Program-made: the position numbers and the translations under genes
The notes under the pieces: generated by a model
What the model was told of the DNA's origin: nothing
Databases searched by the model: none
What the model saw: the letters and a program-made list of their open reading frames with translations, nothing else
Source: Clostridiaceae bacterium
GTDB taxonomy: Bacteria > Bacillota > Clostridia > DSM-8532
Direction of reading: 5' to 3'
Length of the DNA: 64,000 bases
NCBI GenBank assembly: GCA_012840245.1
Contig: DULR01000017.1
Location: 1-64,000, forward strand
In this document: positions 1 to 8,254 of the stretch, piece after piece
Position numbering within the stretch: position 1 is the stretch's first letter
Layout of the letters: every line of letters begins with the position of its first letter

Positions 1-96
1 CCTGATATGAACCCTATTTTGCAATTTCTTATTGAATTTTTACCAGTATTTAGAGAAAAATCATTGATGTATTTAGAAAAAACGGTTATGGCCTAA
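1..96 (+). CDS. C-terminal end of a gene that begins before the window
   Basis: Frame 1 is open from the first base to TAA at 94-96 and reads PDMNPILQFLIEFLPVFREK...EKTVMA. It is followed at once by a hairpin plus T-run, which supports a real gene end. Only about 31 residues are visible and no family can be recognised. Confidence 0.45.
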   Translation, partial: PDMNPILQFLIEFLPVFREKSLMYLEKTVMA

Positions 97-112
97 AACC
101 ACAACCGTTTTT
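78..112 (+). terminator. Hairpin terminator after the truncated first gene
   Basis: AAAAACGGTTATGG pairs with CCACAACCGTTTTT with one mismatch, and the right arm ends in a T-run. The stem overlaps the stop codon of the partial gene. It could act in both directions. Confidence 0.6.
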
Positions 113-126
113 GTCTACAATCTGAA

Positions 127-146
127 AAGCCCGCATAAGCGGGCTT
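127..146 (-). terminator. Terminator of the 42-residue gene
   Basis: AAGCCCGC-TTAT-GCGGGCTT followed by TT on the minus strand, 13 bases past the stop codon of the small gene at 160-288. Confidence 0.55.
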
Positions 147-159
147 GGTTATGACACTC

Positions 160-288
160 TTATCCGTTCTTTTGCTTGGCCTTTTTAGTGTCATGTCCTG
201 TTCCGGGTACCGGCTCGCCTCTGTTTTCTTTCGTCGGTTCCGGATCGGTAAAGCGTCTTTCTTCATTTTCACGCTTTTTACGAGACAT
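160..288 (-). CDS. Small basic hydrophilic protein, 42 residues
   Basis: This gene is too short for the ORF track, which shows only a longer frame (93-320) in another register. The minus strand has AAGGAGGG five bases before an ATG, then MSRKKRENEERRFTDPEP...KKAKQKNG and a stop, followed by a hairpin. The product is very rich in Lys, Arg and Glu, has no membrane segment, and resembles small spore- or stress-type hydrophilic proteins only in composition. No family is recognised. It is transcribed divergently from the CPBP protease gene. Confidence 0.6.
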   Translation of the reverse strand: MSRKKRENEERRFTDPEPTKENRGEPVPGTGHDTKKAKQKNG

Positions 289-394
289 ACTATCCCTCCT
301 TCGTTATTATGTATGACCATAATTCTGAAAATTTATTTGATATGATAGAATATAAAGAGTATTATTTGTTACAACAGGATGTTTTGGAGGTTAC

Positions 395-1303
395 ATGAAA
401 AAACTGTTAAAAGGTTTGGGCGCAGCGATCGGCTACATTTTGGTATACATAATCGTTTCCATTTTGGTTGCGATCGCAGGCAGCATAGCATATGGAATTA
501 TTGCCGGTATTGCAGCATTTAAAACAGACTCTCCGCTTAACAGCATTTTTGACGGCTTCAGGAACAACATGTCCGATTCACTTGCGATTTTTACTATAAT
601 AGCAGGTTTGATTTCTCTGTTCATATACTGGCTGATCATTATAGCCGGTAAAAAAACCATCAAAGAACGGCTCGACCTCATACCGGTCTCTTTACATAAA
701 TTATGGCCTATAATACCTCTGGGCATATTCTTTAACCTTTTTATCGCCAATTTGCTGGCTGTACTCCCTCTCCCTGATCGTTTGATACAGGACTATGCGG
801 AAGCTTCCAGTGACATACAGGGTATTACACCGGCAATAGTATTGTCAGTAGTATTAATGGCACCCGTTCTGGAAGAAGTACTTTTCCGCGGGCTTGTCTT
901 TAAAAGCCTGCATCGGGGCATGCCACTGATCCCGGCACTGATATTGCAGGCTTTGGTATTCGGACTGCTCCATGGTCAGATCATCTGGATCTGCTATGCG
1001 ACACTTCTCGGAATTGCACTTGGAATTACAAAAGCAAGATATGTTTCGCTTTATCCGTGCATTCTTTTCCATTTGGCTTTTAACGGCTGGAATTACATAA
1101 TGGTTCCTGTCTATAATCTGCTGCCGGACAGCAATTTAGTCAATATCGCAATTTCTGTGGTTTCTGCTGTTATAATCGTATTATTGGGCATACTGATATT
1201 CAGAAAGACAGCAAGGGTGGAACATGCGTATTTGGCTGAATCAGCCGAAGACATACTGTCTTCTGAAGATACCGGACTCCAGAGTTTTGTCGATTATGAA
1301 TAA
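395..1303 (+). CDS. CPBP family intramembrane glutamic protease (CAAX/Abi type)
   Basis: A 302-residue polytopic membrane protein with about eight hydrophobic segments. It carries the family's conserved motifs: EExxxR as LEEVLFRG (E160, E161, R165), a histidine in FGLLHG (H193) and a third motif HLAFNGW (H226, N230), which together form the intramembrane active site in this family. The ATG follows TTGGAGG at normal spacing. Members cleave prenylated proteins, process peptides or confer bacteriocin self-immunity, and nothing nearby tells which. The acidic tail after the last helix (AEDILSSEDTG) should be cytoplasmic. It stands alone between a divergent small gene and pckG. Confidence 0.88.
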   Translation: MKKLLKGLGAAIGYILVYIIVSILVAIAGSIAYGIIAGIAAFKTDSPLNSIFDGFRNNMSDSLAIFTIIAGLISLFIYWLIIIAGKKTIKERLDLIPVSLHKLWPIIPLGIFFNLFIANLLAVLPLPDRLIQDYAEASSDIQGITPAIVLSVVLMAPVLEEVLFRGLVFKSLHRGMPLIPALILQALVFGLLHGQIIWICYATLLGIALGITKARYVSLYPCILFHLAFNGWNYIMVPVYNLLPDSNLVNIAISVVSAVIIVLLGILIFRKTARVEHAYLAESAEDILSSEDTGLQSFVDYE

Positions 1304-1467
1304 ACATGCAAAAATTGAAGTGATGGCTTGCAACTGTCGGGACTGATCGATGTATTAATTTATGAGCAGTGTCATAGGGAATGCACGATTTTTGCCTTTC
1401 TGTCTTTTTTATGTATATTTATCAATACATTCTGTAGTTAAAATTATGAAATATCACATTTCTGCTC

Positions 1468-1496
1468 TTTCAAATGTTAGAGTATTATTGTATAAT
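1468..1496 (+). promoter_or_regulatory. Likely sigma-A promoter of pckG
   Basis: TTTCAA, 17 bases, then TATAAT, about 80 bases upstream of the pckG start. The -35 box is poor and the -10 box is perfect. Confidence 0.45.
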
Positions 1497-1576
1497 AGGA
1501 GTGATCGATTGTCATAAATATATCAATCTTTAGATTTAAATAAATGCAACAATGCATTTCGAAGGGAGAATGGATT

Positions 1577-3361
1577 ATGAACAAAAAACTAGAAGCATGG
1601 GTAAAGGAAATGGCTGACCTGTGCAAGCCTGACAAGATTTACTGGTGCGATGGTTCGGAAGAAGAAAATAATCGTTTGTTAAAAGAAATGGTTGATTCCG
1701 GAATGGCTACGGTATTGCCAAAACGTCCCGGCAGTTATCTTTTCCGCAGCCACCCGTCCGATGTTGCCCGTGTTGAGGACAGGACATTTATCGCTTCAAA
1801 ATCACAGGATGACGCAGGTCCTACAAACAACTGGATCGATCCGGTTGAACTGAAAAAGACCATGACCAAACTTTATGACGGATGCATGAAGGGCCGTACA
1901 ATGTATGTGATTCCTTTCTCAATGGGTCCCGTAGGTTCTCCGGCTTCCAAAATAGGCGTTGAACTGACCGACAGTCCGTATGTCGTAGTAAATATGCGCA
2001 TCATGACCCGTATGGGAAAACAAGTTCTCGAAGTGCTCGGTGATGACGGCGAATTCGTACCTTGCCTCCATTCAGTCGGAGCTCCGCTCGAAGAAGGCCA
2101 GAAGGATGCTGCATGGCCCTGCGCTCCCATCGAACAGAAATACATCAGCCATTTCCCTGAGGAAAGGACGATCTGGTCCTATGGTTCGGGATATGGCGGA
2201 AACGCTCTTCTCGGCAAAAAGTGCTTTGCTCTTCGCATAGCATCTGTCCAGGCACGTGATGAAGGCTGGCTGGCAGAGCACATGCTCATTTTGAAGATCA
2301 CAAATCCTGAAGGCGAAGTAAGGTATGTTTGCGGCGCATTCCCCAGCGCATGCGGAAAAACCAATCTGGCAATGCTGGTTCCTACCATCCCCGGCTGGAA
2401 AGTTGAGACCATCGGCGACGACATCGCATGGCTCAGATTCGGCAAGGACGGACGTCTTTACGCAATCAACCCCGAAGCAGGCTTTTTCGGCGTTGCTCCC
2501 GGAACCTCGATGGAATCCAATCCTAACGCTATGCGCAGCATTGAGAAGAACACAATCTTCACAAACGTTGCATTGACCGATGACGGAGATGTTTGGTGGG
2601 AAGGAATCGGCAAGCCCGCTCCCGATCATCTGATCGACTGGCAGGGCAACGACTGGACTCCCGGATCAGATAAGAAAGCTGCTCATCCCAATGCCCGTTT
2701 CACAGCCCCGGCAAGTCAATGCCCCGTTATTGCTCCCGAATGGGAAGATCCTAACGGTGTGCCGATTTCAGCTATTCTTGTCGGCGGACGTCGTCCTACC
2801 ACTATTCCTCTGGTTCATGAAAGCTTTGACTGGAAACATGGCGTATTCCTTGGCTCCATCATGGGTTCGGAGATAACCGCAGCAGCTATCTCGGACAAAA
2901 TCGGTCAGGTTCGCCGCGATCCTTTCGCAATGCTCCCCTTCATCGGTTACCATGTATGCGATTATCTGCAGCATTGGCTCGATATAGGAGAAAAAGCCGA
3001 CCAGAGCAAGCTTCCGAAGATATTCTATGTCAACTGGTTCAGAAAGAACGAAGAAGGCAAGTTCATATGGCCCGGATACGGTGAAAACAGCCGTGTTCTC
3101 AAGTGGATATTCGAGAGAGTATCCGGTAAAGGCAAGGCAGTCAAGACTGCGATTGGTTATCTGCCTACACCTGACGCACTCGATACCGAAGGCCTCGACA
3201 TAAGCGCTTCCGAGCTGGAAGGCATCTTGTCTGTCAACAAGGAAGAATGGCTCAGGGAAGTAGAATCCATCAAGGAGCACTACAATAAGTTAGGTCCGAA
3301 GCTTCCGAAGGATCTCCAGGATCAGCTGGCTGCTCTTGAGAAGAGACTCAATGAAGCTTAA
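1577..3361 (+). CDS. pckG: Phosphoenolpyruvate carboxykinase (GTP)
   Basis: The enzyme interconverts oxaloacetate + GTP with PEP + GDP + CO2 in the cytoplasm. The 594 residues match the GTP-dependent class, about 600 residues long and unrelated in length and sequence to the ATP class. The nucleotide-binding P-loop FPSACGKTN lies near residue 255, followed by the metal- and GTP-binding stretch TIGDDIAWL. The ORF track begins 11 codons upstream, but GAAGGGAG sits correctly before the ATG at 1577. Codon use is strongly biased, as expected for a well-expressed central enzyme. A strong terminator follows. In anaerobes it can work in either direction. Oxaloacetate made by the citrate lyase encoded at 19-23 kb would be a possible substrate, though the two loci are separate. 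Confidence 0.96.
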   Translation: MNKKLEAWVKEMADLCKPDKIYWCDGSEEENNRLLKEMVDSGMATVLPKRPGSYLFRSHPSDVARVEDRTFIASKSQDDAGPTNNWIDPVELKKTMTKLYDGCMKGRTMYVIPFSMGPVGSPASKIGVELTDSPYVVVNMRIMTRMGKQVLEVLGDDGEFVPCLHSVGAPLEEGQKDAAWPCAPIEQKYISHFPEERTIWSYGSGYGGNALLGKKCFALRIASVQARDEGWLAEHMLILKITNPEGEVRYVCGAFPSACGKTNLAMLVPTIPGWKVETIGDDIAWLRFGKDGRLYAINPEAGFFGVAPGTSMESNPNAMRSIEKNTIFTNVALTDDGDVWWEGIGKPAPDHLIDWQGNDWTPGSDKKAAHPNARFTAPASQCPVIAPEWEDPNGVPISAILVGGRRPTTIPLVHESFDWKHGVFLGSIMGSEITAAAISDKIGQVRRDPFAMLPFIGYHVCDYLQHWLDIGEKADQSKLPKIFYVNWFRKNEEGKFIWPGYGENSRVLKWIFERVSGKGKAVKTAIGYLPTPDALDTEGLDISASELEGILSVNKEEWLREVESIKEHYNKLGPKLPKDLQDQLAALEKRLNEA

Positions 3362-3385
3362 TGCATAAAGTATTCCTGAGAACAT

Positions 3386-3419
3386 ACGGGATGGTTCGTT
3401 CTGAACCATCCCGTTTTTT
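3386..3419 (+). terminator. Rho-independent terminator of pckG
   Basis: A perfect 12-bp stem ACGGGATGGTTC/GAACCATCCCGT with a 5-base loop, followed by TTTTTT, 25 bases after the pckG stop. Confidence 0.93.
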
Positions 3420-3548
3420 GGTATAATAAGAATATGTCTGCCCGGAAGCAGGCATATTCTTTGACCTTTCGCAATCATGGCAAGGTATGTAACCATTCGA
3501 TTACGGGATAAATATAACTGTATTGAACTGAACAACCCGTTATTGGAT

Positions 3549-3592
3549 ATTCTGAACGATGCTTAAGATCCTTCGCTTCGCTCAGAATGACA
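3549..3592. repeat. Short copy of the GTCATTCTGA/GGATGAC palindromic repeat
   Basis: ATTCTGAaCGA ... AGATCCTTCGCTTCGCTCAGAATGACA, with ATTCTGA and TCAGAAT as inverted ends. It is related to the copies at 6200, 49921, 62463 and 62589, and sits between pckG and the pullulanase gene. Confidence 0.65.
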
Positions 3593-3635
3593 TGGCTCTG
3601 TATTTGCAAATAAACCGCTGATCGGGAGGAGTTTG

Positions 3636-6158
3636 ATGTTAAGGGTACATTATTACCGGTATGATCAGGATTATTCCGGCTGGGAATTGTGGATATGGGA
3701 AAAGGGTCAGGAAGGCTCTTTGCATATGTTCAGCTCTCAGGAATATTTGAACGGTGATACCCAGAAAGTTGCCAAAATAGCCGAAATCGACGTTTCCGGA
3801 TTCAACAGCAGGGAAATAGGCATAATTGTGCGTCGCGGCGGCTGGCATGAGAGAGATTATCTTTTCGACCGCTATTTTATTTTGTCAGATAAGGCTGTAA
3901 CTGAATCAGAGGATATATATCTGGTACAGGATACCGCTGAAATATTCAGTTCCATCGAGGAACTGCTTCTTTCTCCCGGATTTGAAAGAGCGGTGTTCGA
4001 GAACTTCCGCGAGATCTTTGTTTCCCTTCAGGCTCCTGCCCATGAAGGCCACGAAATATTGCCGTTCAAGGTATATGAAGACGGTCTGGAAATCCCTATC
4101 CGGCATGTAACTCCTATAAGAGGAGCAAGGCAATTCATGATTTCGCTGGAAAGGGACATGACTCCCGGCTGTACCTATATGATATACAAACCCGGCTTCA
4201 GGACCGGCTATGTTGACTATGGAATGATCTACGACACTCCCGAGTTTGACGATATGTTCACATATGACGGAGATGATCTGGGAGCCAACTGGAGACCTGA
4301 TTACACAACATTCAAGGTGTGGGCTCCCACCGCTTCGGCTTTGTTTCTGAACCTTTATGAAACCGGGACAGGCCCGACCCTTAAAGATGTCATCGAAATG
4401 AAGCGTCAGGAAAAAGGTGTATGGGAAGTGAGCGTCGGAGGAGATCTTTCCGGAACTTACTACACATACAGCATCATAATCATGGGAAACACCCTGGAAG
4501 CTGCCGATCCTTATGCCCGCTCTTCAGGAGTGAACGGCAGGAGAAGTATGGTCGTAAACCCGTCGCTGGCTGATCCTGAAGGCTGGGAAAAGGTCCGCCA
4601 CATACATCTTGCTAACCCGACAGAAGCGATACTTTATGAGGTCCATGTTCGGGACATCACTATACATCCCAGCTCAGGAGCCGAATACAGGGGCAAGTTC
4701 AGAGGGCTTGCCCAGAAAGACACCCGTTCCCCAGAAAACCTTCCCACAGGATTATCCCATCTGATGGATCTCGGCATAACCCATGTCCATCTGATGCCTA
4801 TAAACGACTTTTTTACAGTGGATGAGAACAAGCCTTTGGAAAACCAGTACAACTGGGGCTATGACCCTACCAACTTCAATGTTCCTGAAGGCTCCTACGC
4901 AACAGATCCCTATGACGGCTATGTCCGCATCAGGGAACTCAAGGAAATGATCAAATCCATAAAGGAAGCCGGTATCGGAGTCGTTATGGATGTGGTGTAT
5001 AACCATACCTACAAATCCAATGATTCGGATTTCAACAAGCTGGTGCCGGGATATTACTACCGCACCGACAGGCAGGGCATCCTTTCCAACGGCTCGGGCT
5101 GCGGCAATGAGATCGCTTCGGAGCGTTCAATGGTAAGAAATTTCATAATAGAGTCAGTCAAAAGATGGGCTTCCGAGTATAAGATAGACGGCTTCAGATT
5201 CGATCTTATGGGACTTATAGACATCGAGACCATGAACACTATCCGCCTGGAGCTTGATAAAATCAGTCCCTCCATATTGCTTTACGGCGAGGGCTGGACA
5301 GGAGGACCATCACTTCTTAAAAGCTACGATGCCGCATTAAAGATCAACGCTCCAAAACTCAACAGGATCGCATTTTTCAACGACAATACCCGAGATGCCA
5401 TAAAGGGCGATGCCTTCCGTCAGAACGCAACAGGCTTTATTACAGGAAACCTGAAATACAAGGAAGGGGTCAAGTTTGGTGTAGTAGGAGCTGTCTACCA
5501 TCCGGGGATCGACTATTCAAAAGTCAATTATTCAAGCTTCGCATGGGCCAGTTATGCATGGCATTGCGTTAACTATGCGGCTTCCCATGATAACCTCACC
5601 CTATATGACAAACTTGTCGCCAGCCGCCCGGACTTGAGCGAAGAGGACCATATCCGCCTGGTAAAGCTGGCTGCCGCAATCGTTCTTACATCACAGGGCA
5701 TACCGTTTTTCCTGCTGGGCACCGATATGATGCGCTCAAAAAAAGGAAACCACAATTCATACAATGCTCCTGATGAGATAAATCAGATAGACTGGTCGTT
5801 GAAATCAAAGTATTATAACGTTTTTAACTACCACAAGGGTCTGATCGCACTTAGAAAAGCCCATCCGGCCTTCTGTATGTATCAGTCCGAGGAAATAAGG
5901 AGAAATATCATATTTCATCCGTGCCCTGACTGGGTGATAGCATTTTCCATCAATAACTATGCCAACAACGATCAATGGAGGGCAATATTTGTTGTTTACA
6001 ATGCGGGGATAGGTCCTGAAACACTGAGTCTTCCCGAAGAAGGGCTCTGGCATGTGGTGGTCGATGAAAACACCGCGGGAAATAAGCCTGTCGCCAGCTT
6101 TACAGGAAAGGAAGTAACTGTCGCAGCCCGCTCGGCTAAGGTATTGTATATGGATTAA
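3636..6158 (+). CDS. pulA: Type I pullulanase (GH13), apparently intracellular
   Basis: It hydrolyses alpha-1,6 branch points of pullulan, glycogen and limit dextrins. The 840 residues show an N-terminal starch-binding PUD/CBM41-like module (VHYYRYDQDYSGWELWIW, residues 3-20), a CBM48-like module near 220-310 and the GH13 barrel. The pullulanase signature YNWGYDP is near residue 405. GH13 regions follow: DVVYNH (~451), GFRFDLMG with the nucleophile Asp (~523), LYGEGW with the acid Glu (~551) and ASHDNLT with the third carboxylate (~651). There is no signal peptide, so a role in cytoplasmic glycogen or imported oligosaccharide turnover is more likely than extracellular starch attack. The track starts at a TTG two bases past the GGGAGGA, so the ATG at 3636 is the better start. 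Confidence 0.94.
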   Translation: MLRVHYYRYDQDYSGWELWIWEKGQEGSLHMFSSQEYLNGDTQKVAKIAEIDVSGFNSREIGIIVRRGGWHERDYLFDRYFILSDKAVTESEDIYLVQDTAEIFSSIEELLLSPGFERAVFENFREIFVSLQAPAHEGHEILPFKVYEDGLEIPIRHVTPIRGARQFMISLERDMTPGCTYMIYKPGFRTGYVDYGMIYDTPEFDDMFTYDGDDLGANWRPDYTTFKVWAPTASALFLNLYETGTGPTLKDVIEMKRQEKGVWEVSVGGDLSGTYYTYSIIIMGNTLEAADPYARSSGVNGRRSMVVNPSLADPEGWEKVRHIHLANPTEAILYEVHVRDITIHPSSGAEYRGKFRGLAQKDTRSPENLPTGLSHLMDLGITHVHLMPINDFFTVDENKPLENQYNWGYDPTNFNVPEGSYATDPYDGYVRIRELKEMIKSIKEAGIGVVMDVVYNHTYKSNDSDFNKLVPGYYYRTDRQGILSNGSGCGNEIASERSMVRNFIIESVKRWASEYKIDGFRFDLMGLIDIETMNTIRLELDKISPSILLYGEGWTGGPSLLKSYDAALKINAPKLNRIAFFNDNTRDAIKGDAFRQNATGFITGNLKYKEGVKFGVVGAVYHPGIDYSKVNYSSFAWASYAWHCVNYAASHDNLTLYDKLVASRPDLSEEDHIRLVKLAAAIVLTSQGIPFFLLGTDMMRSKKGNHNSYNAPDEINQIDWSLKSKYYNVFNYHKGLIALRKAHPAFCMYQSEEIRRNIIFHPCPDWVIAFSINNYANNDQWRAIFVVYNAGIGPETLSLPEEGLWHVVVDENTAGNKPVASFTGKEVTVAARSAKVLYMD

Positions 6159-6199
6159 AATGAAGGATGGCAGGGTGATCTCTTCGAAGAATTATCTTA

Positions 6200-6298
6200 T
6201 GTCATTCTGAGGGAGCGCAGCGACCGAAGAATCTTTTAGATCCTTCGCCAAGAACATGTGAGCGTCTCTCTCCTGCCAGGATATTCCCCGGAATGACA
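6200..6298. repeat. 99-bp repeat with TGTCATTC inverted ends
   Basis: TGTCATTCTGAGGG at the left is matched by CCCCGGAATGACA at the right, with AAGAATCTTTTAGATCCTTCG inside. This is a fuller copy of the interspersed palindromic repeat family. The rest of the gap to 6394 holds a weaker hairpin-like GCGGGCGC...GCGCCC-type stretch and the ribosome site of the next gene. Confidence 0.7.
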
Positions 6299-6394
6299 AT
6301 TTGGGGTGTACATGATAAAATAATTACAAGTCTTGCGGGCGCTAATTGCACGCCCCTGTATCAAGCCTAATAAACATATGAGGAGATAAACGAT

Positions 6395-8005
6395 ATGAAG
6401 AAAAACAACCTTATTCTTTACATTACCTCCTTCCTCTCAGGCATGACGGTCATGGCTGTCGAGCTTTCCTGCTCAAGGCTTCTTGCGCCGTATTTCAGTT
6501 CGTCACAAATAGTCTGGACGGTTATCATCGGACTTATCATGATATGTATGAGCATAGGCAACGTTTTGGGCGGAAGAAGCGCTGACAAGCACAGGAGCCT
6601 GGGACGTCTGTATTTCTACATCTGGATCGCATCTGCCTGGATAGCTCTGATCCCTTTTGTCGGGAAATATCTGATATCGGGTATAGCAGGTTTCCTCATG
6701 CTCTTCCTGCCCGGAGGGAATCTTGTGCTGATGGGTTCCGCCCTGTCATGCATCGTTATCTTTTCCCTGCCAATGACGCTTCTTGGCATGGTTACTCCCT
6801 ATCTGGTCAAGCTTGGTGTTGAAGATACAGAAAACAAAGGACGGATAGCGGGACAGATCTATGCCATGGGTACCGTCGGAAGCATCATAGGAACATTCGT
6901 GCCGACATTCTTTACGATCCCCTATATAGGCACGAGCAAGACCTTCCTGCTCTTTGCACTGCTTTTGAATGTGGTGTGCGCCCTGTATTTTCTCTTTTCG
7001 CGCAAAAATGCGCTCAGGAACACCGTAACGGCTATCGTCCTGCTGGTTTTGCTGTTCACCCCCTTCAATGACTCACTGGCTTTCTGGAAAACAAACATAT
7101 TATATGAAGGGGAATCATTGTACAATTACCTTCAGGTAGAAGAAACCGATGACTCTGTGATCCTTTCGACCAACGTGGCCTTCGGAGTTCAGTCCATATA
7201 CAAAAAAGACGGATCACTTTCCGGATATTATTATGAATACGCCCTTATGGCACCCTATTTCATCAAGGATATGTCCCCTGAGAAAAAGCTCGATGTTCTG
7301 GTGCTGGGTCTTGGCACAGGCACTTACCCGAAGCAGTTGAAAAAATATATACCCAATGTAACCACTGACGCAGTTGAAATAGACGCTAAAATTGCCGACC
7401 TTGCGTCAAAATACTTCAACCTCAGGGAGGATGAAGCCATTGTCTATATCAACGACGGCAGGAGCTTTTTCTCGACCCCTGACGCCAAACAATATGACAT
7501 TATCCTGGCTGACGCATATCAGGATATAACCGTGCCTTTCCACATGTCCACCGTGGAATTTTTTAAGATAGTAAAAGATCATCTGAAGCCCGGCGGAGTA
7601 CTGATCGTGAATGTCAATATGAAATCAGGAAGCTTTACAGGTGTCCCCGAATATCTTGCGAACACCGTAAAAAGCCTTTTCAATAAGGTATACAGGGCCG
7701 ATCTGTCGGTTGTCACCAACTCGCTGCTTTTTGCAAGCGATGACAATGATATGATCGAAAATTATAAAAACAATACTGCAAACCAGATCCCTCTGGATCA
7801 TGACTTGTATAATATTTCCCGATATATCAGCAGTCATCTCGTTGAAATCACCGATACAAAACTTGTTTTGACAGACGATCTCGCGCCTGTTGAAATCCTT
7901 GGTCAGAAAGCATTGAGTGAGATAGTTCAGTCGGAAGTCGAAAGAGTCAGCGGTATGCTGAAAGGGAAAAGCCTTCAGGAGATATTTGAGTATTTGGCAA
8001 ACTGA
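6395..8005 (+). CDS. Membrane protein fused to a spermidine-synthase-like domain
   Basis: The 536 residues fall in two parts. Residues 1-225 are hydrophobic, with about seven membrane helices, starting LYITSFLSGMTVMAVELSCSRLLAPYF as is usual for this fused family. Residues ~230-536 form a polyamine-synthase/methyltransferase fold with LVLGLGTGTYPKQL near 305, the acidic DAVEIDAKIA, and LADAY near 370, where the Asp matches the catalytic residue of aminopropyltransferases. Whether it makes spermidine is unproven. Fused members are widespread and mostly uncharacterised, and may act on membrane-linked substrates. GAGGAGA precedes the ATG. It is a single gene converging on a small minus-strand gene 7 bases away. 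Confidence 0.85.
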   Translation: MKKNNLILYITSFLSGMTVMAVELSCSRLLAPYFSSSQIVWTVIIGLIMICMSIGNVLGGRSADKHRSLGRLYFYIWIASAWIALIPFVGKYLISGIAGFLMLFLPGGNLVLMGSALSCIVIFSLPMTLLGMVTPYLVKLGVEDTENKGRIAGQIYAMGTVGSIIGTFVPTFFTIPYIGTSKTFLLFALLLNVVCALYFLFSRKNALRNTVTAIVLLVLLFTPFNDSLAFWKTNILYEGESLYNYLQVEETDDSVILSTNVAFGVQSIYKKDGSLSGYYYEYALMAPYFIKDMSPEKKLDVLVLGLGTGTYPKQLKKYIPNVTTDAVEIDAKIADLASKYFNLREDEAIVYINDGRSFFSTPDAKQYDIILADAYQDITVPFHMSTVEFFKIVKDHLKPGGVLIVNVNMKSGSFTGVPEYLANTVKSLFNKVYRADLSVVTNSLLFASDDNDMIENYKNNTANQIPLDHDLYNISRYISSHLVEITDTKLVLTDDLAPVEILGQKALSEIVQSEVERVSGMLKGKSLQEIFEYLAN

Positions 8006-8012
8006 ATGATGA

Positions 8013-8180
8013 TCAAAGAATGAAAGGCTCTATCTCGATGGCATCGTCGGTCTTGCCTTTCAGAGCATAGCAATATTGCTTGCATGCGATAATCAGATCG
8101 ATTATATCGCCTATTATCGCTACCAGCGCGGCTAAAATGACCAGCCTGTATATTTCGGCCTCAAAATTGCTTTTGCGCAT
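8013..8180 (-). CDS. Small single-helix membrane protein, 55 residues
   Basis: This gene is missing from the ORF track. It begins at an ATG preceded by GGGGAG and reads MRKSNFEAEIYRLVILAALVAIIGDIIDLIIACKQYCYAL...EIEPFIL. One hydrophobic segment spans residues ~13-33, with a short acidic tail. Its stop lies 8 bases from the end of the convergent membrane protein gene. It lies downstream of the large secreted protein gene on the same strand, with a long hairpin between them whose base touches its ribosome site. No family is recognised. Confidence 0.55.
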   Translation of the reverse strand: MRKSNFEAEIYRLVILAALVAIIGDIIDLIIACKQYCYALKGKTDDAIEIEPFIL

Positions 8181-8188
8181 AACACTCC

Positions 8189-8237
8189 CCGGGGAAAGTC
8201 TTTGTACTGATATACTATTCCAAAGACTTATCCCCGG
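8189..8237 (-). promoter_or_regulatory. Long intercistronic hairpin at the ribosome site of the 55-residue gene
   Basis: CCGGGGAAAGTCTTTG pairs with CAAAGACTTATCCCCGG (16 pairs, one bulged base, 16-base loop). It begins 17 bases after the stop of the 1096-residue gene, and its base overlaps the GGGGAG of the small gene. No T-run follows on the minus strand, so an RNA-stability or translation-control hairpin fits better than a plain terminator. Confidence 0.6.
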
Positions 8238-8254
8238 TTCTATTATGTCCTTCG

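Noticed and set aside
93-320. 75-residue minus-strand ORF of the track
   Set aside because: It is in a different frame from the well-supported 42-codon gene at 160-288, has no ribosome site, and runs through two terminators.
2072-2629. 185-residue minus-strand ORF inside pckG
   Set aside because: It is a shadow frame of a strongly conserved gene, with no ribosome site and Cys/Ser-rich random composition.
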